A DNA stretch of 64,000 bases from Echinostoma caproni. Its lineage: Eukaryota; Platyhelminthes; Trematoda; Plagiorchiida; Echinostomatidae. The stretch covers positions 71,797 to 135,796 of the forward strand of contig UZAN01039587.1 in NCBI GenBank assembly GCA_900618425.1, given 5' to 3'. This document shows positions 47,924-59,164 of this stretch, piece by piece. Under the pieces are notes generated by a model. The model was not told the origin of the DNA and ran no database searches. It saw nothing but the letters and a program-made list of their open reading frames with translations. The first letter of the stretch is position 1; every line of letters starts with the position of its first letter. Position numbers and translations under genes: made by a program.

Positions 47924-48722
47924 NNNNNNNNNNNNNNNNNNNNNNNNNNNNNNNNNNNNNNNNNNNNNNNNNNNNNNNNNNNNNNNNNNNNNNNNNNNNN
48001 NNNNNNNNNNNNNNNNNNNNNNNNNNNNNNNNNNNNNNNNNNNNNNNNNNNNNNNNNNNNNNNNNNNNNNNNNNNNNNNNNNNNNNNNNNNNNNNNNNNN
48101 NNNNNNNNNNNNNNNNNNNNNNNNNNNNNNNNNNNNNNNNNNNNNNNNNNNNNNNNNNNNNNNNNNNNNNNNNNNNNNNNNNNNNNNNNNNNNNNNNNNN
48201 NNNNNNNNNNNNNNNNNNNNNNNNNNNNNNNNNNNNNNNNNNNNNNNNNNNNNNNNNNNNNNNNNNNNNNNNNNNNNNNNNNNNNNNNNNNNNNNNNNNN
48301 NNNNNNNNNNNNNNNNNNNNNNNNNNNNNNNNNNNNNNNNNNNNNNNNNNNNNNNNNNNNNNNNNNNNNNNNNNNNNNNNNNNNNNNNNNNNNNNNNNNN
48401 NNNNNNNNNNNNNNNNNNNNNNNNNNNNNNNNNNNNNNNNNNNNNNNNNNNNNNNNNNNNNNNNNNNNNNNNNNNNNNNNNNNNNNNNNNNNNNNNNNNN
48501 NNNNNNNNNNNNNNNNNNNNNNNNNNNNNNNNNNNNNNNNNNNNNNNNNNNNNNNNNNNNNNNNNNNNNNNNNNNNNNNNNNNNNNNNNNNNNNNNNNNN
48601 NNNNNNNNNNNNNNNNNNNNNNNNNNNNNNNNNNNNNNNNNNNNNNNNNNNNNNNNNNNNNNNNNNNNNNNNNNNNNNNNNNNNNNNNNNNNNNNNNNNN
48701 NNNNNNNNNNNNNNNNNNNNNN
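47924..48722. other. Assembly gap (799 N)
   Basis: An unbroken run of N. It could hide part of the gypsy element. Confidence 1.
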
Positions 48723-49339
48723 CATTTAGCAAGCTATATGTACGGTTGACTGTCTCTTGCTCAATTATGTATTGAGCCATGTACCTTTTCTATGATACGC
48801 CACGGTTCTCTTCTCTCCTAAGAATCATAGAAGCTTGGGTGTGTTGGATTAACTTGTTTTAAAAAGTCAATTTTGGAACTAACTATGTGAGTATTTTCTG
48901 TCCGTTTGGTGTGCATAGTTGGGTACAATATCTACACTTAATGGACACACCATCCACTTGTGTGCCTCCTTGGAATGTCCCCGCGTTGTTCAAATGGTGA
49001 TTACTTCGTGAAAATCACCCATCAGCCAATCAAACACAAAACAAACGTAGTATACATTAACGTTGATCCTTCATGCACGGCGCATGCTAAGTATATAAAT
49101 AAGCAAAGACTCACATCATTGCAAATAAACGAATCTGGAATTCAGTTCAGTTCAGTTCAGTTTGTACAAACCATTAACCATGCACCATCGTGAGCTGGTT
49201 TTAGTTACTGTCTTTTGACTGACCATTTGGATGAGCATAAGGAGAAAGGAAAGGTTGAAAGTAGGACCAAGGAGAAAATTTAAGATTTCAGTGGACTAGT
49301 GTTGCAGAGAAATTGACAGGATGCATAAACGCCATTTTT
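48723..49339. other. No gene recognised; pentanucleotide repeat
   Basis: Contains a TTCAG repeat of about four units at 49141-49161. Nothing else is supported. Confidence 0.5.
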
Positions 49340-49853
49340 TACGACACCCGGCCATATCACTCAGTGTCTCTCACCATCGGGGATGATCATTCCAAGGTCC
49401 GCATCCAGGGAGCACAACGGGACCTATATGACGCAAACTCCTGGTCAAGATTTTCATACCCTCATTCAGGTGACATGCGTAAAACCGAACCAATGTAATC
49501 TATGGAGGTCGACCATTTTCTCCAGTGGACTAACGCGGGTGTATAAAACTCTGCGCCTAACCTTAGCATTGCTCGTCCCGATGCCCCACCAAATTCGTCC
49601 AATGCTGCGTAGACACTGATGCTCAAACACCGACAGTCTATCTTTGTCCTGTTTTCCTAATAGTTACGTTTCTGCTCCATATAGCAGAACTAGTCGAATT
49701 ACTGTAGCATACATTAAACCCTTCAGAGACAATCGGATATCGCGACGGCGCCACAGATATCTCAAGTTGGCAAGTGCCAATCGAGCCTTCTATATGCGAG
49801 CAGACACTTCATTCGTGATGCGTCCACCAGGTGACATGCAGCAGCCTAAATAA
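49340..49853 (-). mobile_element. RTE-like LINE fragment, RT C-terminal region
   Basis: Read on the minus strand, the peptide runs LGCCMSPGGRITNEVSARI, stop, KARLALANLRYLWRRRDIRL, SLKGLMYATVIRLVLLYGAE, then RLSVFEHQCLRSIGRIWW and SNAKVRRRVLYTRVSPLEKM, with LHRLHWFG before order is lost near 49460. This is the region between the RT thumb and the C-terminus of RTE/SR2-type LINEs common in flukes. Two or three in-frame stops and a frameshift after LHRLHWFG mark it as dead. It is longer than, and homologous to, the fragment at 29513-29760. Confidence 0.85.
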
Positions 49854-52800
49854 CAAAAACTTATCCACTCTCTCTAATACTTCAATTATCCATGCATCAA
49901 TCACTGGTATTACATAATGTCCAGGCTAGCTCATCTTCAACAACTAACCACTGACCGTGCACCTCAACTGAAACTTTAGATTAAATAGTGAAACCACCAA
50001 ACATGGACACATTTTCTTCTCGCCAGAAATTCACATAGAATGAAATTTTGGATACCATCATTCATAGAGGGTTTCTCATCTTTCAGTGTGTTAAACATTT
50101 AGATGTAACAGAAAGGTAAGGTAAACAAGGTGAATTAACAAAAGCCTTCAGGCATTTCGAAACTTCCACCTATTTGGTTAAACGATAAGCAAAACCTGGT
50201 GAACTAATCACGACCGAATGTCAACCTCAGACTAGGTGGTTAATTTTAAGAGAGTGTTTTCATTATTATCTGCCTACAGCAAACCATACTGTTCTCGCGG
50301 GCGACTGGGTGCAAGAATGATTGATGGCAGGTGAATACCAATAGTGTTCTGGGAACCTGAACGGGTTTTGACGTAACTGCTCATGTTGTGCGGGTCAAGC
50401 AGGACCAATATAAAAGGGCACTGAATTGATTCGACATTTTTGATGAACTGATGTTTGCCGTGAGGGCAGGATAATCCAAGATCATATAATAGATCGGAAA
50501 AGATTTTCTGAAGGCGAGTCACAGTGAACGTGAGTGTTGTTGGTTGTTGGAAAAATACCAATTCAATCAAATCAATGTGCATCAAACTCTGCTTGTTTTA
50601 GTCATTTTATTGTTTATCCGGGGGTGTGATTCTTTACTTGCAACCACTCACGGTATTCGTTGCACAAATTTGAAGGTTGGCATTGGTGCATTCGCTTATG
50701 CGACAAACAGTGACGGNCGGTCAGTTATCGGTGTTTCAACGCGATAACGTGACGTGATGCAGGATGATCGTGAATACAAATGAAAAAGTAAACATGTTAT
50801 CAACACATCAAATGACAACGGTCATTGAATTATTGAGAATAAGAGTAAATTCGCTGACAAAGTTAGTCATATCGTTCATACAAATCTACCTAAAATGATA
50901 AAACTCTAACAGTTTGATCAAAACATGCCATTTTGAGCTTGCTCGCAACACCTAATGGTCTCTGTGGTGCGTAGTCTCAGTGCAGTAGCAATAAATGAAT
51001 GCTGGTGTTACGCCTGTCCCGGCATCCCTGCTGCCTCGTCGCATGCCAGATTGGTTCCACTCGTGAAAGTAATTATCAAGAATGTTGATGAATTGTTTGA
51101 AATGGAAATTTCTTCAAAAATTGCAGTCTTCTGTCTTCTTGTCTGACTGGGTAAACATTGATGTCAGAAATGCTGCAACTGAGTCATGATGTCTAAAACA
51201 AAAGTAACGAGGCACAGGACATTAAAAACCGAAATAATCATTCCACTCAGATGATCACAAATAGTTGTGTTGAAACGACCATGGTAGTGTTTATTGAATA
51301 TAATTTATTATAGATGGTTTCAAACCGCAAGCCTGTAATTTTTCAGGCTTTCAGACTACAATCTTAGTCCACGCATGATCCCCCTGTTGGGGAGTCAGCT
51401 CATAAGCACCCGAACACCAGTTGCAGTTAGATTTCTAGGAGGGAAGCCAACTAACTATGAAGTTTTGTTAGCACAATGCGAATTTGATGAAAGTACGCCT
51501 TTCTGGTTTACTTTCACCGATACGTAAGTCTACATGTCACCACTCAGAAGTGGTGTGTGTTTGGAGTGTGGAGTACGGCAAAATGGAATAAAAATACGAA
51601 CGTTAGAATTTTGAGTGACGGGGCAGTGTTGAATTGTTTGAACGAAAAGCAGAAATATCGCACCAATCCCAGCACAGTTGTTTAAACCAGCACATCTGTT
51701 CATCGTTGCTTTTTCATGCTCAGTGAATACGCTGGCCTACATTCACTATTCACTGTACGGCTCAGTTACTGTGGCTATATTCTTTCCGTTGATGCGCAGG
51801 CAGGTCGGTGCATGCGGCTGCGGGGGGGCATATCAGTTTCGATGATAAACTGCCACACGCTCGACGGTATCACAGGTCGTCTAGTTCGTACGTCCCGTAA
51901 ATCTTTCTTCCTACAACAAGCGTACCTGTTTTCCGAGAGCGAGATAGAGATAGACAGCAAAACGGAATAAGATAATCCTGATCTTTACCGGTCATCGTGA
52001 ATGACATGACAAAGTGCTCCGCTCATAGAATGCGTGGTTCCGAGATCTATCATTTGTTTTTCTTGCGGGGTTGTTTTCTAAATAAATTCATACTGAAGCG
52101 TTTTATCTCGATCCGAATTTAATGGGATACTACTGTGTTGGAGTATATTGAAGTGTTGACCCGACAACCATAAGTAGAGTATTATTTGTACGCTGTTGAG
52201 GATGCGGAAAACTCATTTCATTCTGATGATCTGTGGATAAACCAGAAAACACATGTAGATAGCATTGATTTTGTTCAAGAATGCGGACTACCCCCTGGGA
52301 TATTCTATTGCACGCCATTTTGAATCGTGAAACACAGACACTTTCGTGTTAAAGGGAGAGTTTAAACTGAGTACAAATGAAACGTGATCATTGTAATAGG
52401 AAGTGAGAACACAGATCATAGTGACTAATCACAGTTTGAAAAGTGCTATGATCCGAACGGAGTGCGGGACGAGTGTGGTGGGAAGGGCAGAGTACCAGCA
52501 AAAATACCGGATGTGTAATAAAAACAATTTGTACTCGTAATTGTAGTTATGTAACATCTTCAAATTCGTTGGTGAGGATTTCAGTCATAGAAAGGTATTT
52601 TTACTGGCCACCTAAAGGGCGGTGGTGGCCCGATGGTGACGTCACCAATTGTCACCCCAGAGGAATTGTCCGAGTCTCACCACCACCGCCTATGTTTCCC
52701 TATTATGTATATGGCAGTCTTTTGATTGACCGCTTACCCCTTCCTGAAAATTGCATCTTTTTATACTCAATAAAAGGAAGTAAAAAAAATACAATGAAAT

Positions 52801-54786
52801 AAAAGAAGAGAAACGTAAAGTTGGTCCGTGGGAAGAATTAGAATTAAAACTAGTTCACAGTCTGACATAATGGCTTAACTTGTTTCCGTTGACCGATGTG
52901 CGCATCGGACACGCGATAACTTGGAATTCCCGTATACATGAAGTAATGCAAATGGGGAACGATTCATAGTGTAAGGACGTGGATGTGAAGGATGAGCATG
53001 CCTTTGTTTCAGACCTTAAAAGAAAAATAAACAGCAAGACGTCAAATGTAAGTTGTTCATTGATGGCAATGCCAGAGTTGCAGCTTGTCATTGACTGGCC
53101 GCGACGTAAACCCGTGATTTTCTATTTGAACAGTCACAACAGAAATGAAGGGGACGGAGAGAGGGGTACACGCGGGGCGAAGAGAACAACTCGATAGCAG
53201 ACAAAAGTGGAAATGCCAAGCGGTGAAACGTGAAACTGTTTGAGTTTGTGAATGCGAATGGACAGACGACGCCGTTTGCTCAAACACGTTTCTATTTAAG
53301 AATAGCATCAAAGATCTCCGTCCAAATTTACCCAGAGATATTTAACTGATTTCGGCCTGCGACAGTCAGTGGAATGAAAGGTAGGCTGGAAATTATGAAC
53401 GCGACCGAGTGAAGTCACGCTCAGGACATTTCAACAGACTGGGATGTGGTCCATAGATTTTGTACATATATATGTTTTGGAAAGGCTGATAGGAAGATAC
53501 TATGAACCGCACTCTGCTGAAACCGGTAGACAAGAAACGAAATAATCCGCTTGTACGGAAAGACAAGCAGAAGGGTCATTCGGGGTAGACTGCATTGAAT
53601 GAGAGTAAACGATTCAGTATGCTTTCAGGGTTAATGGGTGGACATGAAGTTGGTCACTAATGGTGCTTAGCGAAATGCTGGGTTTTCATTGATAGTTATC
53701 CCTTCAGAAAATCCTCAGACCTGTCATTTTTGGGACACAGCAGAAACGTTCAACTTTTGTGCGTCTAAGAATAATTTATGCAAAACCTTAAGCTCCCGTA
53801 GTCAGAGTATCAAAAGCCACCTGTCCTGAAACTTCCGAATAAAGGATAATGGACTGTTGAAAAGTCACACTGAAAGTGGGGGAAAACTATGATGATGATG
53901 GGGATGCAAAGATCGTTTGCTAAAACCGCAGGTCTGTAAGTTTAGTCTAACTTAACAACTAATTCAATATTTTTTATGAAATAGACGAATGAATATTGAC
54001 GAAAATCGTCAAAAAATAACAAAGATATCCATGCCTGTCCACTCAATCCCAAATTTCACTGTTGAAAGCACTTTTGTCTATTTTCTAAAATTAAATTAAA
54101 TTCGGAAAAAAACTTAACTTTCAAACCTATCTGATAGTGTGCAACATTTGCCCTGGACAGCACTTGAAATCTTGAGAAGTAAATCACGTGACTGGTAATT
54201 GTTTTTGATGCTTGATCGTGATCCATGGTACTCCCCCCAGTACTGCAAATTTAACTTAACCAAGCTGTCCTGTAGAGGTAATTGATTAACCTTTTGAATT
54301 AATTAGTTTGTTTAAATCATTGCTTTTTTAAACAAAAATTAACCTTTTTAGTTTTACTTGATTTAGGATATTCGTTATCACAGTAACCGAATGACGGCAA
54401 TTTGACTAGAAAGGAGCTTTGCTTTAATGTTCTCGAATTCCTGAAAACAGCGTGAACTTAACAAATGATATGCTGCTCAAATAATAGTGTTTACAACAAA
54501 GAAAGATAATTTTGTTTACACAACAATTCAACCTTTCTCTCATAGAATTTAATGGTTGGCAAATGTTATTCCAGGTTTCAAAGTGCACTTGTTCTGCACC
54601 ATGCGGATTAATTGTTAACATAACCACCATTTCATTGGAAAACTGTTGAAATTTGTCAAAAAATTGTAAAGCAATTGTGAACAGTGCTCGTATGTGCACA
54701 AAGAATCGATCCTTATTACGAAGAATCCTTATTCTGAAGCACGCGATACATGAAGACAAAGTTCACGGTCTTACTGACCAAGAGAA
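49854..54786. other. Long stretch without recognisable genes
   Basis: Nothing is supported beyond a likely retroelement 3' tail at 52735-52800. A frame at 50544-50747 has a hydrophobic, signal-peptide-like start but contains an N and no recognised domain. A frame at 52473-52802 overlaps the repeat tail. A 111-codon minus frame at 54424-54759 has no recognisable motif. Confidence 0.45.
52735..52800 (+). repeat. Possible retroelement 3' tail
   Basis: CCCTTCCTGAA, then CAATAAAAGGAAGTAAAAAA parallels the stretch at 35434-35495 in order and spacing. This fits two insertions of one element whose bodies are not recognisable here. Confidence 0.4.
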
Positions 54787-55220
54787 CACACTCTGTCAGT
54801 GCGGTAACTAAAAAACCCATCAGCGTTCTACTGATACTACTATTTTTCGTCACTGTGTTCTTGCGGCCAAGGAACGTGATAATCGAGCTTCCGAATTATT
54901 AGATTCCTCGAGTAGTGTGTCTTCGGGTTTTGAACCATACACCACTCGTGTTAGAGAACTGTGGTAGCGCTATATTATTCCGAGTCCTTCCGGCTATTCA
55001 GATATGATCTCCTAAAATTCCCCGTAAGCTGCTCGTTTCCGAAGGGGAAAATAAGCAACACGTTCACTGGCACTTCGAAGAGACGATTCACCAACTAGTC
55101 GGGTTATTCATTCAGGCTGAAGCAGTTCTCAGTGTGACTGGTAAAGTACCTGGTGAAACCGGAACGGTGATCGATTCGGAGAACGAGTCAGTTTGCGGCA
55201 AGATGAGAGAGAGGGTATAG
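54787..55220 (+). pseudogene. Coding-like stretch in two frames, unrecognised
   Basis: One plus frame (about 54790-54967) encodes IFRHCVLAAKERDNRASELL and GFEPYTTRVRELW before a TAG. A second frame (55008-55220) stays open for 70 codons with PRKLLVSEGENKQHVHWHFE, then LVGLFIQAEAVLSVTGKVPG, and ends at TAG. The base composition differs from the AT-rich surroundings, and the frames look like pieces of one protein broken by a stop and a frameshift. I do not recognise the protein. A decayed gene or unnamed element ORF is more likely than a working exon. Confidence 0.35.
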
Positions 55221-56272
55221 GCAATCGAAATCGAATAATTCGATTTTCCCTTTTGATATGATTAGTGGTTTAAGCATTGGTTTTACTATGTTCGATCGCT
55301 AAAATTTGACTCTCATATCATACCTAGGGTTTCAGCATACAAAAAGACGAAACTTTTGCGATCGGCTTTTCACAGGGTATTCAAAGGCTTGAAACTACTT
55401 CGTTCCAATTGTAAATGGCAGTTTTGAATTTCACGCATCGTACTACTTCATTTGTGAGTATATCGTTGGAAGTACATCTATTTCAGAATCACAAGCATAC
55501 AGTAATCAGAATTAAACAAATTAAGCTATGTTGACTGATTTGTCACATAATCTTGCGTTTAATCCCAGCCATCAAAATTCTAAAACCTATGATCACACAG
55601 TTATATACCGTAAAATCACACTGTTTGCCGAGAAAGGCCAGATGCCTCTCCCCAACGAACTCATTCAATTAGTTATTTTGACCAACACCAGATTCAACGG
55701 TGAAACTAAATCCTGGACAATTGTACTACTTGATCACCGCAAGAGTTATTGAAACACTTTTAAGATGTCCTCTCATTACTAGAGGCACTTGTCTCTCAGA
55801 AAACTCTTGTGATCGAATTTTTAAATCTCTTGTGCTTTGATCCACTTCTCACCGAAGTGGTTCTAAATCAGATAACTCACCGAGCGCCTTGGAATGATCA
55901 CGTGTTACCCCAAACCCGGTTAGCATTTAGAAATATTAGGCAATAAACATTACCCAAACAGCTGATTACATTTTCTGTGAACTTGACATTTGCGTTCACT
56001 TTCCATCTCCTTTATGTGTACAATAAGAAAGGTCGTCAGTTGAATACTTCCAAAAAAGAGGACACGTTTTTGCACAGTTAACACAATGTAAAATGTTACA
56101 GTCGTACATTTTTATCATAAAGCACATTTGTTTGACCTTCGTTTACAATGGAACTGTTCGTTTGATTACCTGTGAAGGTGTGTCATGTGATCATTCGACA
56201 CGAGGCACCCCCAGTTGGTACATTCACGTTTATGTTCAGTGAATCCAATATATATATATATATATTACACTT
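55221..56272. other. No gene recognised; AT microsatellite at right edge
   Basis: A 74-codon frame at 55528-55752 shows no domain. TA units lie at 56249-56265. Confidence 0.45.
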
Positions 56273-56312
56273 GACAAAATATTAAAAATTGGTTCTCGTA
56301 TCTCGGGTGAAC
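56273..56312 (+). repeat. Fragment of the dispersed repeat also at 19012-19051
   Basis: The segment TGACAAAATATTAAAAATTG, then GTTCTCG and CTCGGGTGAAC matches 19012-19051 apart from a few substitutions. It directly follows the TA microsatellite, so the repeat copy may have begun or ended there. Confidence 0.6.
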
Positions 56313-56467
56313 AGGTGAAATGGAATATGCTCCACTTATCAGGTTATTCGCACTCACGAGGAAGGTTTACGTTCTGTTTTTGCGAAATAAAAATGATTCT
56401 CTTACAATGCTATCAATGACAGTGAATAGCACTCATCATTTAAACAGTTATTTTGTGGTTTCACTAG

Positions 56468-56640
56468 CGATTATTCGACGTAGACACCATTGCCTCCATT
56501 GGAGCTCTGCTGCGTGCACTTGGAGGTTGTGCAATCTATACTTCTCCTCACGGAATAAATACCCAGCTATTCCAGAGGATCACAATGTGACTCTGGGGGA
56601 TATCTTTAGCAGGCAGAAGAAATCCCAAGCTGCACAGAGG
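56468..56640 (+). CDS. Candidate exon, frame ambiguous, unrecognised
   Basis: An acceptor-like ttgtggtttcactag ends at 56467, and a good donor (cagag/gtaact) follows at about 56640. Two plus frames look protein-like here: one reads DVDTIASIGALLRALGGCAI and closes at TGA 56588; the other reads AIPEDHNVTLGDIFSRQKK and stays open to the donor. A one-base shift would join them, which suggests a pseudogene or a sequence error. The ALGGC segment is loosely reminiscent of MSH6-type MutS proteins. That likeness is from memory and weak. Confidence 0.22.
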
Positions 56641-56644
56641 TAAC

Positions 56645-58761
56645 TACCTAAATAGTCGTGCCTATCCAAAAACTGCTTTTTGCAGTTGAACAAATGGAAT
56701 AATGATAATTAGGATCTGAATGAACTTGATCTTGTACAAGTTTGCGTACACCACAGTCAAAAATGTAGGCTGTAGTTGGATGTAGCAGTGTACCCATTCG
56801 TCGGAGTAGAGCGGCAGATGAATTATTATGCGTTCAGTGCGAGATCAGACACCGCACATCATACTGCCCGTTGTGCGATTATACTGAAATGGTTTATGGT
56901 ATAACTTAATAGCCCACTTCAGTGGTATTTTGACCCTGCTCTGTTGCTGGAAGATCACTAACTGGCTTACAGAACACGTCAAATCACTGACAGTATGACA
57001 ATGCACAACCAGAGATACAACCTATCAACTTTCATCAGATAAATTGACGGTCATCACGTGATTCCTGTATGCTTCTTTTTCATGTCCGCTATGAATACAT
57101 AATGCACACAATTAAAAAACAAATCGTATAAACCGTTCTATTTTTCAGTTCATCAGTTTTCCGAGGAGAAAAGTTGTTCTCGCGGTACGATCGATCCAGA
57201 GGGAAGCAAATTGTGAAATGTTGGAACTTGTTATTTCAATTTTACAACTTGAAGATATGAGATTCGTTTCACAGTAGTTGGAGATATTTTCCAGGAATCA
57301 TTTACCAGTTCGACTGCTTTGTCACCTGTACTGAAAGTATCTAGCCGAAAACAAGCCTTGAGTAAGAATAATATACCCCTTTAATGAGGGTTTTACAGTG
57401 ATGTCACTTGATCGAGGAACTTGATTTAAATTGCAAATGTGATGAACATGATAGATTGTCCTATTACGCAACAGTTTCGTGTTCAACCTCAGCCTATTTT
57501 CATCTTGCAATAATAGCAGTTATGCTCCAGACGCCATTGGTAAATGGGTGCAAATAACCACACGCTTAGTTCTCCGTGGCTGTAAAAGAAAGCAGATTTG
57601 TAAACGGTGAAGAAGATGGATATGCAACACTTAAGGTTGATGACTTGGCTGATATCGAAAACGATTAGGCCGATTCACTACCAATGACTATTCTGTTTCC
57701 ACTCAACCTTGCTCATCGACATCCGTAAATTTCACATTTTTAATATGAGTGTTTTTGCCAAAGCAGAGGCGAAAGATTATGCCGAGTGTTCCTTGATTAT
57801 GTGCTTTAAGTTTTCTTTCAGTTGCTCCATTTTATAGCGATATGCAGCGTAGCAACGTATTTAAACTTCAGTTAATGAACATGTGATAATTTTGTACAAA
57901 AGGCCACATTTGTTCGAGCGATTTTTATTTTATGGATGGGAGCTTACTCTTTTGATCCTGGTCAGCATTTGTTTCTCTTGACTGAAATCGATTAATTGGA
58001 AGTTTAAAAAAACAGAAGTAATAAATTGATTATTATTAAATGAAAACTGGAACTTCATAGATTCAGCATGGATTCAGCATCACATCCATCTTGTTGGGCC
58101 TCTGTCCAGTAATCGTGACAGCAATATGAGCTGCACATCAGACGTCGATGATTTGGGGATGTGTGATCAAACACAACCAGCTTCCATTAAGCGATCGAAA
58201 TCACTGACATACAGCTTAACCAGAAGCTCTAAACACCGCTGACATTTCCTATTATGTCTTACTCCACAACATTCACCCGTTCACAGATCTGTCTGATCAA
58301 CTAGTTTCTTTTTAAGATAGTAGTTATATCAAACTGTCGGATAAAGGGGCGTTTGGATCACAAGCTTCCACGTCGGAATTAATTTTTATTATGCCGGTTG
58401 CATTCGAATTGAAAGATTATAAGATCAAAAAGGACTACATCTGTTGGAGCAAAGTTGAGAGGAATATAGTCCAATCACATCGATTTACGACCCACATTGT
58501 TACGACACTTGTGAACGTGTCCACAATAAGAGATATGTCACTGCCCGATCTACACTGATTGGTAGAATAAATATTTTTCACTGATTCCGTAACCGCTTCG
58601 TTCTGTCCTTGAATTGTATCCAATATTAGGGAGCTATCTGGGTTTGATTAATCTCTCCAATGTTCCGTCATATTCTACAGTCACCGTCTAATATTGATCC
58701 TTAAATGTTCCTTTGTTCGACTCATGATTTACGATTTGTTTGTTTGTTTGCTTGTTTACAG
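56645..58761. other. No gene recognised
   Basis: Short frames only. The right edge is a GTTT/GCTT-unit pyrimidine-rich tract ending in tttacag at 58761. Confidence 0.5.
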
Positions 58762-59164
58762 AACAGTTAAACAATAACTTATTTCGATATGTAGTGCTAA
58801 ACATTTCCAACACCTTGACATACACAGATGTTCATTATATCTCACGCACAATATCAAATCAGTTTGATAGTGTTATACCGCCTCATCCGATCCACAAACA
58901 CGGTCACGCGGTGGCCCGGTCAATTCAACTGGAATGTCCAGATCACGTGATCAACCGCATAACACATTGCCGCCATCATACGGTGGCTATTCCCGTGTCG
59001 CTCACCGTCTGTCATCGTTTCGTTCCCACCCATTCCATCCATCTGTTCAGTGCCATAGTACAGGCATACCAGCGCGGTGCAACTTCGAGTTGTTTTCTCT
59101 CCCTCTCTCTCTTCGCGCGCGCGGGCGCACGTATATGTTCCCTATCGCATCTGAATTGAATTAG
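58762..59164 (+). CDS. Candidate terminal exon, unrecognised
   Basis: A strong acceptor-like tract (tttgcttgtttacag) is followed by a frame open for about 130 codons to a TAG at about 59163, with QLNNNLFRYVVLNISNTLTY near the start. A second frame over 58870-59164 is also open and is rich in Pro, Ser, His and Arg (for example PPSYGGYSRVAHRLSSFRSH). The stretch is GC-richer than its flanks, which lowers stop frequency and may explain both open frames. No domain is recognised. Confidence 0.22.

Noticed and set aside
47851..48780. Open frames of 270-309 codons
   Set aside because: They span the N gap at 47924-48722 and are artefacts.
50544..50747. Small secreted protein with a signal-peptide-like start
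   Set aside because: It contains an N, has no splice context, and the mature part shows no recognisable domain.
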